Origin: JBBIWA01 sp037439425
Lineage (GTDB): Bacteria; Acidobacteriota; Blastocatellia; RBC074
DNA length: 64,000 nt
Direction of reading: 5' to 3'
Assembly (NCBI GenBank): GCA_037439425.1
Contig: JBBIWA010000002.1
Location: forward strand, 62,001-126,000
Position 1 is the stretch's first letter, and every line of letters starts with the position of its first letter. Positions 15,134 through 24,563 of this stretch are shown in pieces. Below the pieces are notes generated by a model that had not been told where the DNA came from, ran no database searches, and saw only the letters and a list, made by a program, of their open reading frames with translations. Position numbers and translations under genes: made by a program.

Positions 15134-16504
15134 CTACGGCTCGATCTCCAGCAATGTAAAATCATCAAACCAGACGGTCCCGCGCGTTGGCTCATCGTAG
15201 CTGAAGCGCGGCACTCTCTTCACCTGCAGATAGAGAGCCGAGGCTTCAGCCGGAGCTACAAACTCAAAGATCAGTGGCTGCCAATCATGCGATCCTGCGG
15301 GCACTGGTGCAGAGCTTGCTCTCCACCCGCTGGCAGGATGCGACAGCACCACTTCAGGCCCTTCAGGCGTCACCAGATCTCTGGTCTTCACAAAACAGGT
15401 CAACCGATAGCGCGTCCCGGCCCGCAGCAGAATCAGTTGGGAGACCTCCTTCTCCAGGCGCGTCGTGTCGCGGCCCAGGAAATCAATTCTGAGCGATCGC
15501 CTCCCGCTGTGAGCCACGTTAGGATCCAGCGTGATGCGCGCAAAACTATTACTGGTCAGCTTCCAATCGAATTGCGCCAGAGCAGCCTTTATCTCCGACT
15601 CGAAGCTACCATTCCAGATCAAGGGGCGTTCAGATGCTGCGTCCACGATCAGTTCTTGCCACAGTTGATCAGCTACTTTCACACTGCCCAGCTCAATCAA
15701 TCTGTCCAGGAAAAGCCCGCTTCCTTCCTCTGCGAGTCGAGCGTGGCGGTCAATCCGCCGGAAGATGGCCACCGCCTCTTCCACGCGCGTTTGGGCCAGA
15801 AGAAAGCGCGCCAGCTCCAACCTGGCTTTTGGCCTTTCACTGGTGGCAGCTTCGACTGCGGCCGGATCACCAGATGAAGCGCGCCAGACCAGAGCCAGTG
15901 TGGTGGAGAGCAGTTCCTCACTGGCGCTGGTGGCCAGGCGAAACTCTCCGAGCGCTTGATCCAGCTTCCCTGCTCGCACCAGCAGATTTGCCAGACGCCA
16001 GTGGACTTCGGTATAGTTCGGGGCCAGCAGGAGTGCTTCCCGCAGCGATTCTTCGGCTCCCTTCAAGTCGCCTCTTGCTTCTCTGGCCGAAGCCAGCAAC
16101 AATCTCAGTTTGTAATCCCAGGGAGAGAGCTTGACGGCGCGTGAAGCGTGATCCTCAGCGCGGGATGCTGCCGCTTCGTAATCTACGGTCTCAGCCAGCT
16201 CGGCCCTGGCCAGCCGTTCATGCACAGTGGCTGAGTCAGGAAAATAGTTCACCAGTGCAGCCAGCACTTCACGGCTCAGCTCGACTTTCGGATCAGCGAC
16301 CGCACCTACCACGAAAGTGGCGACGCAGACCACACTCAGCAGCAGGCATAGAGCCAGCAGGATCAACGCGAATACCAATCTGATCACTGAACGGTCAGAA
16401 TTGAACTCGAAAACCAGACTCATTGCCTTGCGAGAAAGAGAGACCGCCGCAGCAGTGATCGAGGCGCGATCTATATCTCTGCGGTCTGCGGCGGTCTTCT
16501 TCAC
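15134..16504 (-). CDS. Membrane-anchored TPR protein with C-terminal carbohydrate-binding-like domain
   Basis: A protein of up to 456 residues. A membrane helix (LVFALILLALCLLLSVVCVA, about residues 44-63) is followed by TPR-type helical repeats from about residue 85 to 270. Examples are the stretch starting ARAELAETVDYEAAASRAED, and LLASAREARGDLKGAEESLR with LANLLVRAGKLDQALGEFRL. The last 170 residues are beta-rich, with WNGSFESEIK, HSGRRSLRIDFLGRD and FEFVAPAEASALYLQVKRV. This is the pattern of a carbohydrate-binding-like (galactose-binding) domain. It lies first in the polysaccharide group, so it may scaffold assembly or bind the glycan. The start at 16504 is a GTG without a good ribosome site; ATG 16423 is an alternative. 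Confidence 0.8.
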   Translation of the reverse strand: MKKTAADRRDIDRASITAAAVSLSRKAMSLVFEFNSDRSVIRLVFALILLALCLLLSVVCVATFVVGAVADPKVELSREVLAALVNYFPDSATVHERLARAELAETVDYEAAASRAEDHASRAVKLSPWDYKLRLLLASAREARGDLKGAEESLREALLLAPNYTEVHWRLANLLVRAGKLDQALGEFRLATSASEELLSTTLALVWRASSGDPAAVEAATSERPKARLELARFLLAQTRVEEAVAIFRRIDRHARLAEEGSGLFLDRLIELGSVKVADQLWQELIVDAASERPLIWNGSFESEIKAALAQFDWKLTSNSFARITLDPNVAHSGRRSLRIDFLGRDTTRLEKEVSQLILLRAGTRYRLTCFVKTRDLVTPEGPEVVLSHPASGWRASSAPVPAGSHDWQPLIFEFVAPAEASALYLQVKRVPRFSYDEPTRGTVWFDDFTLLEIEP

Positions 16505-16597
16505 TTGCGGGATCAGTATCTGGCCGTTTGCAAGCCGGCCGTTAATGTAATGATGAGAGATAAATCTTCATCCTTTCCCAGGCGAGGTCACAACCAG

Positions 16598-17101
16598 CTA
16601 CTGCGCAGCGATGATGAACTGCTTGATCTGCGGATATGTCTCATCAACGACATTGGCCACTTGCTCCACCAGGTACTTCAATTCCTGCACGTCTACCAGC
16701 CGCGCGTGCAGATCAATGCGCGCATAGAGCATCTCCTCCGAGAGGGCCAGTTTGGCCGAATCAAACTGGTGATTGAGAGCGAGTAATTTAGTGAGCAACC
16801 CCTCCTTCATCACCAGATTCTTCCGATCCGCAATCCGAGCCATCGCCAGCAGCACATCTTCAGCCAGCGCGAGCCGGATGCTGAACTCTTTGACGTTATC
16901 GCCAGTGGCCGGGATCTCCCACACGCCATCCCCGACTTTACCGTAGCGATAACCGGACTGCTCGAGCAACGAGAGTAGCTTGCCAATGTAATCCTGACTT
17001 TTGGCTGCAGGCTGCTGAGTCTGTCCCCATCCATTCTCCGTGGCGAGCAGCAACAGACCAGGCAATAACCAGGTAAAAATCGTAAGCTTCATCCTGCGCA
17101 T
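16598..17101 (-). CDS. Small exported protein of unknown function (possible YbjN/CesT-like fold)
   Basis: A 167-residue protein with a signal peptide (MKLTIFTWLLPGLLLLATENGWG, cleavage near QTQQP). The mature part starts with YIGKLLSLLEQSGYRYGKVG and DGVWEIPATG. It continues with a helical segment and LLALNHQFDSAKLALSEEML, then a C-terminal helix VEQVANVVDETYPQIKQFI. The order beta-hairpin, strand, 'LL.LN...D..KL.L..E.L..R.DL' is reminiscent of YbjN or type III chaperone-like domains, but I cannot prove it. AGGAAG five bases upstream supports ATG 17101; ATG 17092 is also possible. It sits just before the polysaccharide genes on the same strand. Confidence 0.7.
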   Translation of the reverse strand: MRRMKLTIFTWLLPGLLLLATENGWGQTQQPAAKSQDYIGKLLSLLEQSGYRYGKVGDGVWEIPATGDNVKEFSIRLALAEDVLLAMARIADRKNLVMKEGLLTKLLALNHQFDSAKLALSEEMLYARIDLHARLVDVQELKYLVEQVANVVDETYPQIKQFIIAAQ

Positions 17102-17303
17102 AAATCTTCCTTTCCCAGGGCTTGCTTTATCAACCTCCTCACCTCAAGTTAAGGTCGTGAAGCGCCGATCTTAAAGAGAGAGAGCAGCTGTCCTGAAAAC
17201 ACGAGGCTCAGAAGACGGACTGAGCTAGACACTCTAACCCGCGCTAACATTGCCGTGCAAGCCTTTCTGGGCCAGAGGCGTTTGCGCGCCGCTCTTTCTC
17301 AAC

Positions 17304-17330
17304 CCGGGCCAGGACGTGCAAATGGCCCGG
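17304..17330 (-). terminator. Hairpin after the NUDIX-MBL gene
   Basis: CCGGGCCA and TGGCCCGG form a perfect 8-bp stem with an 11-base loop, about 50 bases after the NUDIX-MBL stop as read on the minus strand. There is no clear U-tract, so a role in termination or RNA stability is only possible. Confidence 0.35.
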
Positions 17331-17378
17331 CTGCTTCTCTGCTAGCGAATACTGCTTTACCACAAACGGCTTGAGAAC

Positions 17379-18878
17379 TTACAACTGAAGCGATCTCGTT
17401 ATGAGCCTGAATTCGGCAGGATGGAGGCGACCTTCGCTTGTGAGCTTTTCTAGATGCGCCAGCACTGACTGCGCCGCCAGTTGATGCATCGCTTCAGGCA
17501 CGTCGGTGTAGACTGCCTTGACGATCTCCGGAATAGTCCGCGCGCCATTTGTCAGGGCGCGGATGATCTGGGCTTCGCGTTCAAGCCGGTGCGCAATGTA
17601 TTCTTCGATTTTGCCGCGCGCATCAATCAGCGCCGGACCGTGGGCCGGAAAGAGCGCCGTCAGGCGCGGCAAGCTAAGCAACCGGCGCAGCGAGGCCAGA
17701 TAGTCAAGCATGTTTCCTTCCGGCGGGGCAATCACTATGGTCCCTATGCCGGCGATCAGATCGCCGGTAATCAGCGTGCCGGTGCGCTCTTCGTAAAAGC
17801 ACAGATGCCCGCGCGCATGACCAGGAGTCCAGAGCGCGCGCAGACGCCAGCCCGGCGCTCCGCCCAGAGTGATTACTTCTTCATCCTCAATCAAGCGCTC
17901 AACCCGGAGCTGGCCAGATAGTGCCTCGGCCGTTAAGCGGTGCGCTGCCACAGGCAAACTGAAGGTGGCTGCCAGATGCTGCACTCCACCGATGTGGTCC
18001 GCGTGCAGGTGGGTGACAATGATCTCGCGCACATGCCGGCCCTCAGCCCTGAGCGAAGCAATCAACTTATCGAGTTTGAGCTGCTCTTCTTCATAAGGCG
18101 AGGCTGGATCAATTACCACCAGTTCCTCACCGCCCACGATATAACAGTTGGTATGAGTGGCCGGCGGCAAGGTTGGCGTGCGCAAGGGACAAGTGAAGAA
18201 TCCTTGGCGCAACTCGATGCGCAGATGCTCGTCCCGCTCTTCTTGCGAGACACGCTCCATTCGCTCAGCAAATCCAGTGACGCCTTCGGCCAGCGCCTGC
18301 ATCACGTGCAAGATCGGCGTGGCAATCAAACATTCACCGTCCTGCCACCGCTTCAGCGCTTCCCGTGGACGGATCCATTCGCCCGACTCCAGCTCGCCCG
18401 GAATGATGGCGCACTCCTGCCCTTCAGGCAGCCAGGCGGCGAAGAACCAGGTGTTGTAGCGTCGCGGCGCAAACGGCGGAGTCACCCAGCGCGGGGCTGG
18501 AGTCAAGAGCTGGTAATCCAGCACCAGATTTTCGCGCTCGAGCAGCGCACCAAATGAGATGCGCCGCTCACTCAGTTCCCGGCGCAAAGCCATCCGTTGT
18601 TCGACAGAGAGTCGCTCCACGCCGCGAGCTACCAGCACCCCGGTCTCTTCAAATAGTTCCCTCACAGCGCAAGCCGCCCTGGCGGCAGCTTCGCTATCGG
18701 CGCAATTGAGGACCCGGACCTGGAAATCTTCCGCATCGCGCTGTCCGCCTGGAAAAGCATGATAGCCAGCCATGAAAGATAATTTGAGCGAGCGGCGAAC
18801 CCAAAAGACCCTGGGGTCTTGAGGCTGGCGCAAGAGAATCATCGCCGCGGCATCTTTCGGAGTGACCGGTTTATGCAT
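17379..18878 (-). CDS. NUDIX hydrolase fused to an LACTB2-like metallo-beta-lactamase
   Basis: A 499-residue cytoplasmic fusion. Residues 1-185 are a NUDIX domain with FMAGYHAFPGGQRDAED and the core R-E-L-F-E-E-T-G (residues 73-80). The upstream G-x5-E part of the Nudix box is stretched, so the standard box is not perfect. Residues 220-425 are a metallo-beta-lactamase domain with metal ligands in THLHADH (His290, His292, Asp294, His295), His354 (TPGHARGH), Asp373 (TGD) and His413 (PAHG). Residues 425-499 form a winged-helix-like tail (NGARTIPEIVKAVYTDVPE). This layout corresponds to LACTB2-type hydrolases, some of which act on RNA or thioesters. The joint substrate is unknown. The gene stands alone. 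Confidence 0.88.
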   Translation of the reverse strand: MHKPVTPKDAAAMILLRQPQDPRVFWVRRSLKLSFMAGYHAFPGGQRDAEDFQVRVLNCADSEAAARAACAVRELFEETGVLVARGVERLSVEQRMALRRELSERRISFGALLERENLVLDYQLLTPAPRWVTPPFAPRRYNTWFFAAWLPEGQECAIIPGELESGEWIRPREALKRWQDGECLIATPILHVMQALAEGVTGFAERMERVSQEERDEHLRIELRQGFFTCPLRTPTLPPATHTNCYIVGGEELVVIDPASPYEEEQLKLDKLIASLRAEGRHVREIIVTHLHADHIGGVQHLAATFSLPVAAHRLTAEALSGQLRVERLIEDEEVITLGGAPGWRLRALWTPGHARGHLCFYEERTGTLITGDLIAGIGTIVIAPPEGNMLDYLASLRRLLSLPRLTALFPAHGPALIDARGKIEEYIAHRLEREAQIIRALTNGARTIPEIVKAVYTDVPEAMHQLAAQSVLAHLEKLTSEGRLHPAEFRLITRSLQL

Positions 18879-19218
18879 GACCTGGAATATATCACGTCTG
18901 CCCCGGTGATCGCATCATGGTGTGCGCTTAATTTTCACTTCGGTCAAAGGGCGCGCGCTCATCAGAATCCGCAGCCTTTTTTTCCGTTGACACATGCTAC
19001 TAACTCTCCTAGAATCACCCCGTCCTTACCATGGCTCATTAAATCAAAGCGTGTGTATCAATCAGCAAGTTGGTAGCGTCTGAGGAGAGACAGGGGGAGT
19101 GGGCTTGTCTTCATTGCGGGTCTCCTGCTCCTTAGACCTGGCGCGCTCTCTAGCGTTTTTGCTGAGGAGTTGTTCGTGCCGCTGGCGCAGCGCCTAGAGA
19201 CGGTGAGATCCTGGAAGC
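18879..19218. other. Non-coding spacer
   Basis: About 340 bases between the diverging NUDIX-MBL gene and the large SBBP protein gene. I see no supported gene; promoters for both neighbours are expected here or in the repeat that follows. Confidence 0.45.
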
Positions 19219-19318
19219 GCACGCTTCCAGCGTGCAGGATTTTCAACCCTAACGAGCACACAAGCTGCGTGCGCAGCCAGGATTTTCTAGATCCTGGCTG
19301 CGCACGCTTCCAGCGTGC
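19219..19318. repeat. Palindromic repeat element with a 17-bp perfect hairpin
   Basis: Two copies of GCACGCTTCCAGCGTGC (19219-19235 and 19302-19318) flank a perfect 17-bp hairpin. The arm GCGTGCGCAGCCAGGAT at 19267-19283 pairs with 19291-19307 around a 7-base loop (TTTCTAG). Its right arm overlaps the second small palindrome. The layout matches that of the three copies at 36420-36660, so both belong to one dispersed family. Confidence 0.85.
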
Positions 19319-19499
19319 AGGATCTTCAGTCTCCCTCAGTTGCGCAACTCCCCCAGTCGAGCTGGATTATCAGCCTCGGTTCGCCGCACTTGCCGATCAC
19401 ATCTCAAGAACTATTTCCAGCCCCGCCTGGTTGGAGCGATCTCATCGCTAGCTGTTACATTACAGAGGTCCGAGCCTCATCACCTAGAAGGAGTTTGGT

Positions 19500-22400
19500 A
19501 TGACAAGCAACTATTCCAGCAACGTACCACCCCGCTTGTCCTCCGCCCCTGAGAGGATCACCCACAAGCGAGTAAGAGCTCAACTCCCCGGCTGTGGCTC
19601 GCGGCGCTGGTGGCTGCGCCTGGTTATGCTGCTCAGCCTGGCAGCATTAACTGTCCTGCGCGGTGTGCCCACATTTCCAGGTGGCGCCGCAGCCGCCAGC
19701 CGGCCCATCCGGCGGCCAGTTCAACCACTGGCAATGGAGCAATACCATCAGCAGCCTTTAAGCTTTGAACTTAACCTGGGGCAGACCGACTCAACGGTCA
19801 AGTTTTTCTCTCGCGGTGCTGACTACCAGACCCTTTTCGCCTCGACTGAGGTCTCCTTCCAACCGCGAGGTGACAGGCCACGCAGTTCCGAGTGGGAACC
19901 AGACCTGAACATTTTTGGGCCCAAACTTCTCAGAAACCGCTCCCCCAATCGCTCCACTTCAGCCACTCACCAGGTGGCGCTGCGCTGGCAGTTGGTGAAC
20001 GCCAATCCGGCGCCAGAGGTGATTGGACTGGACCAGCTCCCAGGCCGTGTCCACTACTTCATCGGTAACGATCCCAACAAATGGCGCACCAATGTTCCAC
20101 TCTTTTCCCGAGTGCAATACCAGAACATCTATCCTGGGATCAATCTGGTCTTCTATGGGAATCAGGGCCGGATAGAGTACGACTTCGTCCTCCAGCCCGG
20201 CGCTGACCCGCGACAGATCAAATTCGCCTTCAGCGGAGCACAGCAGGTGCAGATTGAAGAGAGTGGCGATTTGGTAGTGCGCTGCCCCTACGGCGAACTG
20301 CGCCAGTTGAAGCCTCTCATCTACCAGGAAGTCGGCGGTCAGCGCCAGGAGATTGAAGGGCGCTTCGTTGCTCGTAACCGTGAAGAGATCGGCTTTGAAA
20401 TCGGCCACTACGATCCAGACAAAGCCTTGGTGATCGATCCGGTGATCTCCTTCTCCACCTTCCTCGGCGGTAGCCAGGATGATGAAAGCAGCGACATTGC
20501 CTTAGACCCCTCAGGCAACATCTATGTGGTAGGCCAGACTAAGTCGCTGAACTTTCTCACCAAGAATCCTCTTCAACCAACTCTGGATGGCCCCAGCGAT
20601 GTCTTCCTCACCAAGCTGAGCAACACAGGCACTCTGGTCTACTCTGCTTATCTGGGGGGAGTAGGCGATGATTCGGGCTTTGGAATCCGCGCTGACTCTG
20701 CGGGCAATGCCTATATTGCTGGCGCCACGATCTCGGGTAATTTCCCCACGGTCGCTGGCTCTTTCAGAACGACTCAGGCTGGCGGAATAGATGTTTTCAT
20801 CGCCAAGCTCAACCCTGCTGGCAGCCAGCTTATCTACTCAACTTATCTGGGTGGCTTCGGAGCTGATGAGCCCCGCAGCATCGCTATAGATGCGGCCGGG
20901 AATGCTTACGTGACCGGATTTAGCGCTTCGACGAACTTTCCGCTCATCAATGCCGTCCAGACAACGCTCAACGGAGCGAGCGATCTCTTCATCACGAAGC
21001 TCAATCCGGCCGGCAGCGCTCTGCTCTACTCGACACTGCTGGGCGGCGGCGGACAGGAGATTGGCAACTCTATAGCAGTCGATTCTGCCGGCAACGCCTA
21101 TGTTGCCGGAGCGACAGAATCAGCTACTTTCCCGACGGTCAACCCCTTCGGCTTCTTCTTAAGAGGAGCGATAGATGCGGTCGTGGTGAAGTTGAATTCG
21201 GCTGGAAACAGCCTGCTTTACTCCTCCTTCCTGGGGGGCAACAAGGAAGATTCGGCCAATCGCATCGCGGTTGATTCGGCCGGTAATGCCTACGTCACGG
21301 GGCTGACCGTCTCATCCGACTTCCCTGTGCTGAACGCGATTCAGCCAACCTATGCCGGGGGGCTGGAAGCCTTTGTAACCAAGTTCACCCCGCTCGGCAA
21401 TGAAGTGGTCTTCTCGAGCTATCTTGGTGGGGCTAATAACGAGATTGCGCAGGGACTGGCCCTGGATTCGTCAAATAACGTCTACGTGGTGGGGACAACT
21501 TCTTCACCCAATTTTCCCCTGGTCAGCTCTCTGACACCGGATTTCGGCGGGACGGGTGATGTCTTCGTCACCAAGTTTACTGCTTCAGGGCTGGCGCTTC
21601 TGTACTCCACTTACCTGGGCGGCGCAGCTCTGGATCAAGGCTTCAGCTGCGCGGTCGATTCTTCGGGCAATGCTTACCTGACCGGAGTCACCGAGTCGTT
21701 TGATTTCCCCACCCGGAACGCGGCGCAGGGAGCTTTAAGCGGCGCGGCCGATAGCTTCGTCGTCAAACTTGCTCCCGACCCGACCAACTTAGCGACGAGC
21801 GTGTCAGCAGCCAGTTTTCTGGGGCCGAAGCTGGCTACCGAGTCGATTGTCGCCGCCTTTGGCACCAGTCTAGCCACCACCACTCTGGGAGCCACCACTC
21901 TCCCCTTACCCACTACGCTCGGTGGAACTACGGTCAAGCTACGTGACCGGGAAGGGACAGAACGGCCGGCAGCGCTCTTCTTTGTCTCGCCCACGCAGGT
22001 GAACTATCAGATTCCGCCGGGCACGGTCAACGGCATAGCCACGCTCAGCATCACTGCGGCAGACGGCAAGGTCTCGGTCGGCACGGTGTTGATTACTTCG
22101 ATCGAGCCCGGGATCTTCTCGGCAGATGCCAGTGGTCAGGGTGTGGCCGCGGCCATCATCGTCCGTGTAAAGCCAGGTAATATTCAAACCTTTGAGCAGG
22201 TGGCTCGCTTCGATCCGATCCAGAGCAGATTCGTCGCTGTACCCATTGATCTCGGCCCTGAAACAGACCAGGTCTATCTGGTGTTGTTCGGCACCGGCAT
22301 CCGTTTCCGCACCCTTCTCTCAGATGTGTCTGTCAGGATTGGCGGCATCAGCTCACAGGTAGACTACGCCGGACCGCAACCGGATTTCGTGGGCCTGGAC

Positions 22401-22508
22401 CAAATCAATGTTCTGCTGAGCCGCGCTCTCATTGGCCGCGGCGAGGTGGATGTCGAGGTCACGGTCGAAGGCCGGCCAGCCAATAAAGTGCGGGTGAGTA
22501 TCAAATAG
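19500..22508 (+). CDS. Large exported SBBP-repeat protein with Acidobacteria-type C-terminal domain
   Basis: A 1002-residue exported protein. A membrane/signal segment lies at about residues 38-60 (WWLRLVMLLSLAALTVLRGV). Next is an N-terminal domain beginning LSFELNLGQTDSTVKFFSRG that is typical of SBBP proteins. From about residue 320 to 760 there are seven or so SBBP beta-propeller repeats of about 55-60 residues. Each has a core such as DSAGNAYVAGAT..FPT followed by FITKLNPAGSALLYSTLLGG. The last 230 residues (for example VSAASFLGPKLATESIVAAF and PTQVNYQIPPGTVNG) correspond to the C-terminal domain catalogued as TIGR03437, which is expanded in Acidobacteria. Function is unknown; surface adhesion is a common guess. 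AGAAGGAG precedes the ATG. It is followed by another exported-protein gene. Confidence 0.92.
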   Translation: MTSNYSSNVPPRLSSAPERITHKRVRAQLPGCGSRRWWLRLVMLLSLAALTVLRGVPTFPGGAAAASRPIRRPVQPLAMEQYHQQPLSFELNLGQTDSTVKFFSRGADYQTLFASTEVSFQPRGDRPRSSEWEPDLNIFGPKLLRNRSPNRSTSATHQVALRWQLVNANPAPEVIGLDQLPGRVHYFIGNDPNKWRTNVPLFSRVQYQNIYPGINLVFYGNQGRIEYDFVLQPGADPRQIKFAFSGAQQVQIEESGDLVVRCPYGELRQLKPLIYQEVGGQRQEIEGRFVARNREEIGFEIGHYDPDKALVIDPVISFSTFLGGSQDDESSDIALDPSGNIYVVGQTKSLNFLTKNPLQPTLDGPSDVFLTKLSNTGTLVYSAYLGGVGDDSGFGIRADSAGNAYIAGATISGNFPTVAGSFRTTQAGGIDVFIAKLNPAGSQLIYSTYLGGFGADEPRSIAIDAAGNAYVTGFSASTNFPLINAVQTTLNGASDLFITKLNPAGSALLYSTLLGGGGQEIGNSIAVDSAGNAYVAGATESATFPTVNPFGFFLRGAIDAVVVKLNSAGNSLLYSSFLGGNKEDSANRIAVDSAGNAYVTGLTVSSDFPVLNAIQPTYAGGLEAFVTKFTPLGNEVVFSSYLGGANNEIAQGLALDSSNNVYVVGTTSSPNFPLVSSLTPDFGGTGDVFVTKFTASGLALLYSTYLGGAALDQGFSCAVDSSGNAYLTGVTESFDFPTRNAAQGALSGAADSFVVKLAPDPTNLATSVSAASFLGPKLATESIVAAFGTSLATTTLGATTLPLPTTLGGTTVKLRDREGTERPAALFFVSPTQVNYQIPPGTVNGIATLSITAADGKVSVGTVLITSIEPGIFSADASGQGVAAAIIVRVKPGNIQTFEQVARFDPIQSRFVAVPIDLGPETDQVYLVLFGTGIRFRTLLSDVSVRIGGISSQVDYAGPQPDFVGLDQINVLLSRALIGRGEVDVEVTVEGRPANKVRVSIK

Positions 22509-22597
22509 ATCCCGCTGTTTGTTACTTTTTTCTGGCAGTACTCCTGAAAATCAGGCGGGATTAAGAGTGAGAAAATAATGTAGTGTTTGACCGCCAG

Positions 22598-22620
22598 CCC
22601 TCCACCTGCAAGGTGGAGGG
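22598..22620 (+). terminator. Perfect GC-rich hairpin between two exported-protein genes
   Basis: CCCTCCACCT (22598-22607), loop GCA, AGGTGGAGGG (22611-22620) form a perfect 10-bp stem about 90 bases after the SBBP gene stop. No run of T follows, so it is either a weak terminator or an RNA-stabilising stem. Confidence 0.4.
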
Positions 22621-22727
22621 CCGTTGGTCACTCTGAGTCAGTGGTCCTGCTCGGCAGTAACTCGCTCAGGTGCTACTCACCTGCAAGCTCTCCCCCGAGC
22701 GCCCGGGCTCCTTCCGGAGGTCTTTCA

Positions 22728-24101
22728 ATGCTTTCGTCTATGCTCCGTAAATCGCTCTGGACATTGTGTCTGCTGCTAGCCTGGCCGGGCCAGTTGAGAG
22801 CTGGAGATGCGATCTATTTTTCACTCCGGGCAACCGGCTCGCTTCCGGACCCTCCTTCTAGCCTATTGGTGCAATCCCCAACCTTTATCAATGTGCCGGC
22901 CGGGAGCGTCCTTTCCGTGCATCTGCTGCGTGGAGATGACCTGATTACGACCAGCACGCTCAGCTTTTCGGCAGCTTATACCAATGAGGCGTTGATTCCC
23001 TCGGTTCCGATTGCCTCCTTCGTTCCGACTGGCCAGTCATCCACGCCTGGCCAACCCCTGCCTGGAGCTACTCTGGTCCCCGGGCAGGCTAATCTGGTCG
23101 AGCTAGCCGCTGATGTGGGTAAATATCGTTTGCTATGGATCCTCTCCAGCGGGGTGATGGGGACACCGGGGCGCGCCGTCCTCACCGGAGCACCACCGAG
23201 CTTTCTGGATCTGAAACTCACCGAGGTCTCAGCCGCAACCCGCGTGGGAGACCAAAAACCCGGCTCGGTCCTCTTCTACAATCTCTACACCTCAAGCCCT
23301 ACCAACCGGGCGCGCGAGGATACGCTGATCACACTGACCAATACCAATCCTGCTGAATCTGCCTCGGTGAAGCTATTTTTGGTAAGCAGCTCAAACTGCC
23401 AGACGCTGCGTTTGGAGACCTGTCTTCAGCCACGTCAAACGCTCAGTTTCCTGGCCAGCGATATTGATCCGGGAGTCAGGGGCTACATTGTTGTCGTCGC
23501 CATTGACTCTGCCGGCCGGCCAACTCAGTTTAACTGGTTGACCGGCAATGCACAGGTTAAACTGCCCAGTCCTCTCAGCGGCCTGCCTTACGACGCGGTG
23601 TTAAGTGCCGTGGCCATTGCCAAACGCTCCAGCGGCTCTGTCCCCAATAATGGCGGAGTGGCGGAAATGATCTTCAACGATTCGGAATATGATCGCCTGC
23701 CGGCGCATCTCGTAGCTGAACACGTCCCCAGCCAGCTCGGCAATACCAATGCTACTACTTTGATGCTCTATCGTCCGCTAGCCAACCTCGCTGGCGGAAC
23801 CGTAAGTGGCACAATCCAGATCTCGGCTGACAATGATCAAGGGCGGCAGGGTTCTGGCAGTGTCGCCTTTAGTTGCTATGGCCAGATTAACGTCCCCTTG
23901 CTCCAGATGCAGCCTCCTTTGAACCAACTTCTCCCTTCTGGAGCTTCCGCCTGGTTCAATCTGTCAACTGCTGATTCGCTCCCCTTGCTGGCAACACAAC
24001 TGAACGCAGGCAAATTCAGCAGCGGCAGCACGCTGCGCCCCTTGACCTTCGCGGCCGACTATCGCATCAGCATGCCGATTAGCGCCTCAGCCTGCCCGTG
24101 A
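22728..24101 (+). CDS. Exported protein of unknown family (paralogue of the 7.3-8.4 kb protein)
   Basis: A 457-residue exported protein. The start at 22728 is chosen because GGAGG (22716-22720) lies seven bases upstream and a clean signal peptide follows (SMLRKSLWTLCLLLAWPGQLRAGD). The first 130 mature residues are a beta-rich domain (SLRATGSLPDPPSSLLVQSP) with an internal Pro-rich loop. After that the protein shares a conserved block with the protein at 7303-8370: QKPGSVLFYNLYTSSPT, ITLTNTNPAES, VKLFLVSSSNC, QTLSFLASDIDPGVRGYI and VVAIDSAG. No catalytic motif is seen. It could be a secreted or surface protein functioning with the SBBP protein just upstream. Confidence 0.78.
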   Translation: MLSSMLRKSLWTLCLLLAWPGQLRAGDAIYFSLRATGSLPDPPSSLLVQSPTFINVPAGSVLSVHLLRGDDLITTSTLSFSAAYTNEALIPSVPIASFVPTGQSSTPGQPLPGATLVPGQANLVELAADVGKYRLLWILSSGVMGTPGRAVLTGAPPSFLDLKLTEVSAATRVGDQKPGSVLFYNLYTSSPTNRAREDTLITLTNTNPAESASVKLFLVSSSNCQTLRLETCLQPRQTLSFLASDIDPGVRGYIVVVAIDSAGRPTQFNWLTGNAQVKLPSPLSGLPYDAVLSAVAIAKRSSGSVPNNGGVAEMIFNDSEYDRLPAHLVAEHVPSQLGNTNATTLMLYRPLANLAGGTVSGTIQISADNDQGRQGSGSVAFSCYGQINVPLLQMQPPLNQLLPSGASAWFNLSTADSLPLLATQLNAGKFSSGSTLRPLTFAADYRISMPISASACP

Positions 24102-24124
24102 GGCGGAGCCCAAGAACTGAGGAA

Positions 24125-24556
24125 TCAGCGCTTAGGAGCAGGAATCGAACCGCCCTGCTCCCCCTCGAGTAGACAGGCCTTCAAGCCGAACCACCGGGAA
24201 AGACGATGGCGATTCCTCGCCACCCAGGCGTAAGCCATAATCTCCAGAAGCAACAGTACCGGGATGGCGTAGATGAGGATGACGAGTAGGGACCAGGGGA
24301 AGGAATAAAAGAGGAAATAATTTAAGCCGAAAGCTCCGGCGTAAATGCGTCCGTTAGTCGCAATCACCTGCATCTTCCGTGCACACTGCTCAGAGCTGAG
24401 ACCAAACCTCAGCAGCTCAGTTTCAGGATAACTTTGATACGCTTCTACTACGAAGCGCTTGTGCCGATCCAGCCTCCTGGCTACTTCCGCAAAGCAGGTG
24501 CAGATACCACAATCGCCGTCAAAGAGCAGATAGGCTTTTTGCCCAACCTCGATCAT
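24125..24556 (-). CDS. DCC-type thiol-disulfide oxidoreductase (DUF393)
   Basis: A 143-residue protein with the family signature near its start: YLLFDGDCGICTCFAEVARR, where Cys16 and Cys19 form the C-G-I-C redox pair. The C-terminal half contains GRIYAGAFGLNYFLFY and a hydrophobic helix (SLLVILIYAIPVLLLLEIMAY) that is probably a membrane anchor. The start at 24556 is chosen because a GGGAGAG ribosome site lies immediately upstream; frames reaching further upstream run through the hydrolase gene. It lies only 7 bases after the penicillin-acylase-type gene stop, so they form an operon. Its role may be in disulfide handling of exported enzymes, but that is inference. Confidence 0.85.
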   Translation of the reverse strand: MIEVGQKAYLLFDGDCGICTCFAEVARRLDRHKRFVVEAYQSYPETELLRFGLSSEQCARKMQVIATNGRIYAGAFGLNYFLFYSFPWSLLVILIYAIPVLLLLEIMAYAWVARNRHRLSRWFGLKACLLEGEQGGSIPAPKR

Positions 24557-24563
24557 ACTCTCC

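Noticed and set aside
17304..17330. Hairpin as a definite terminator
   Set aside because: No U-run after the stem on the minus strand; listed only with low confidence.
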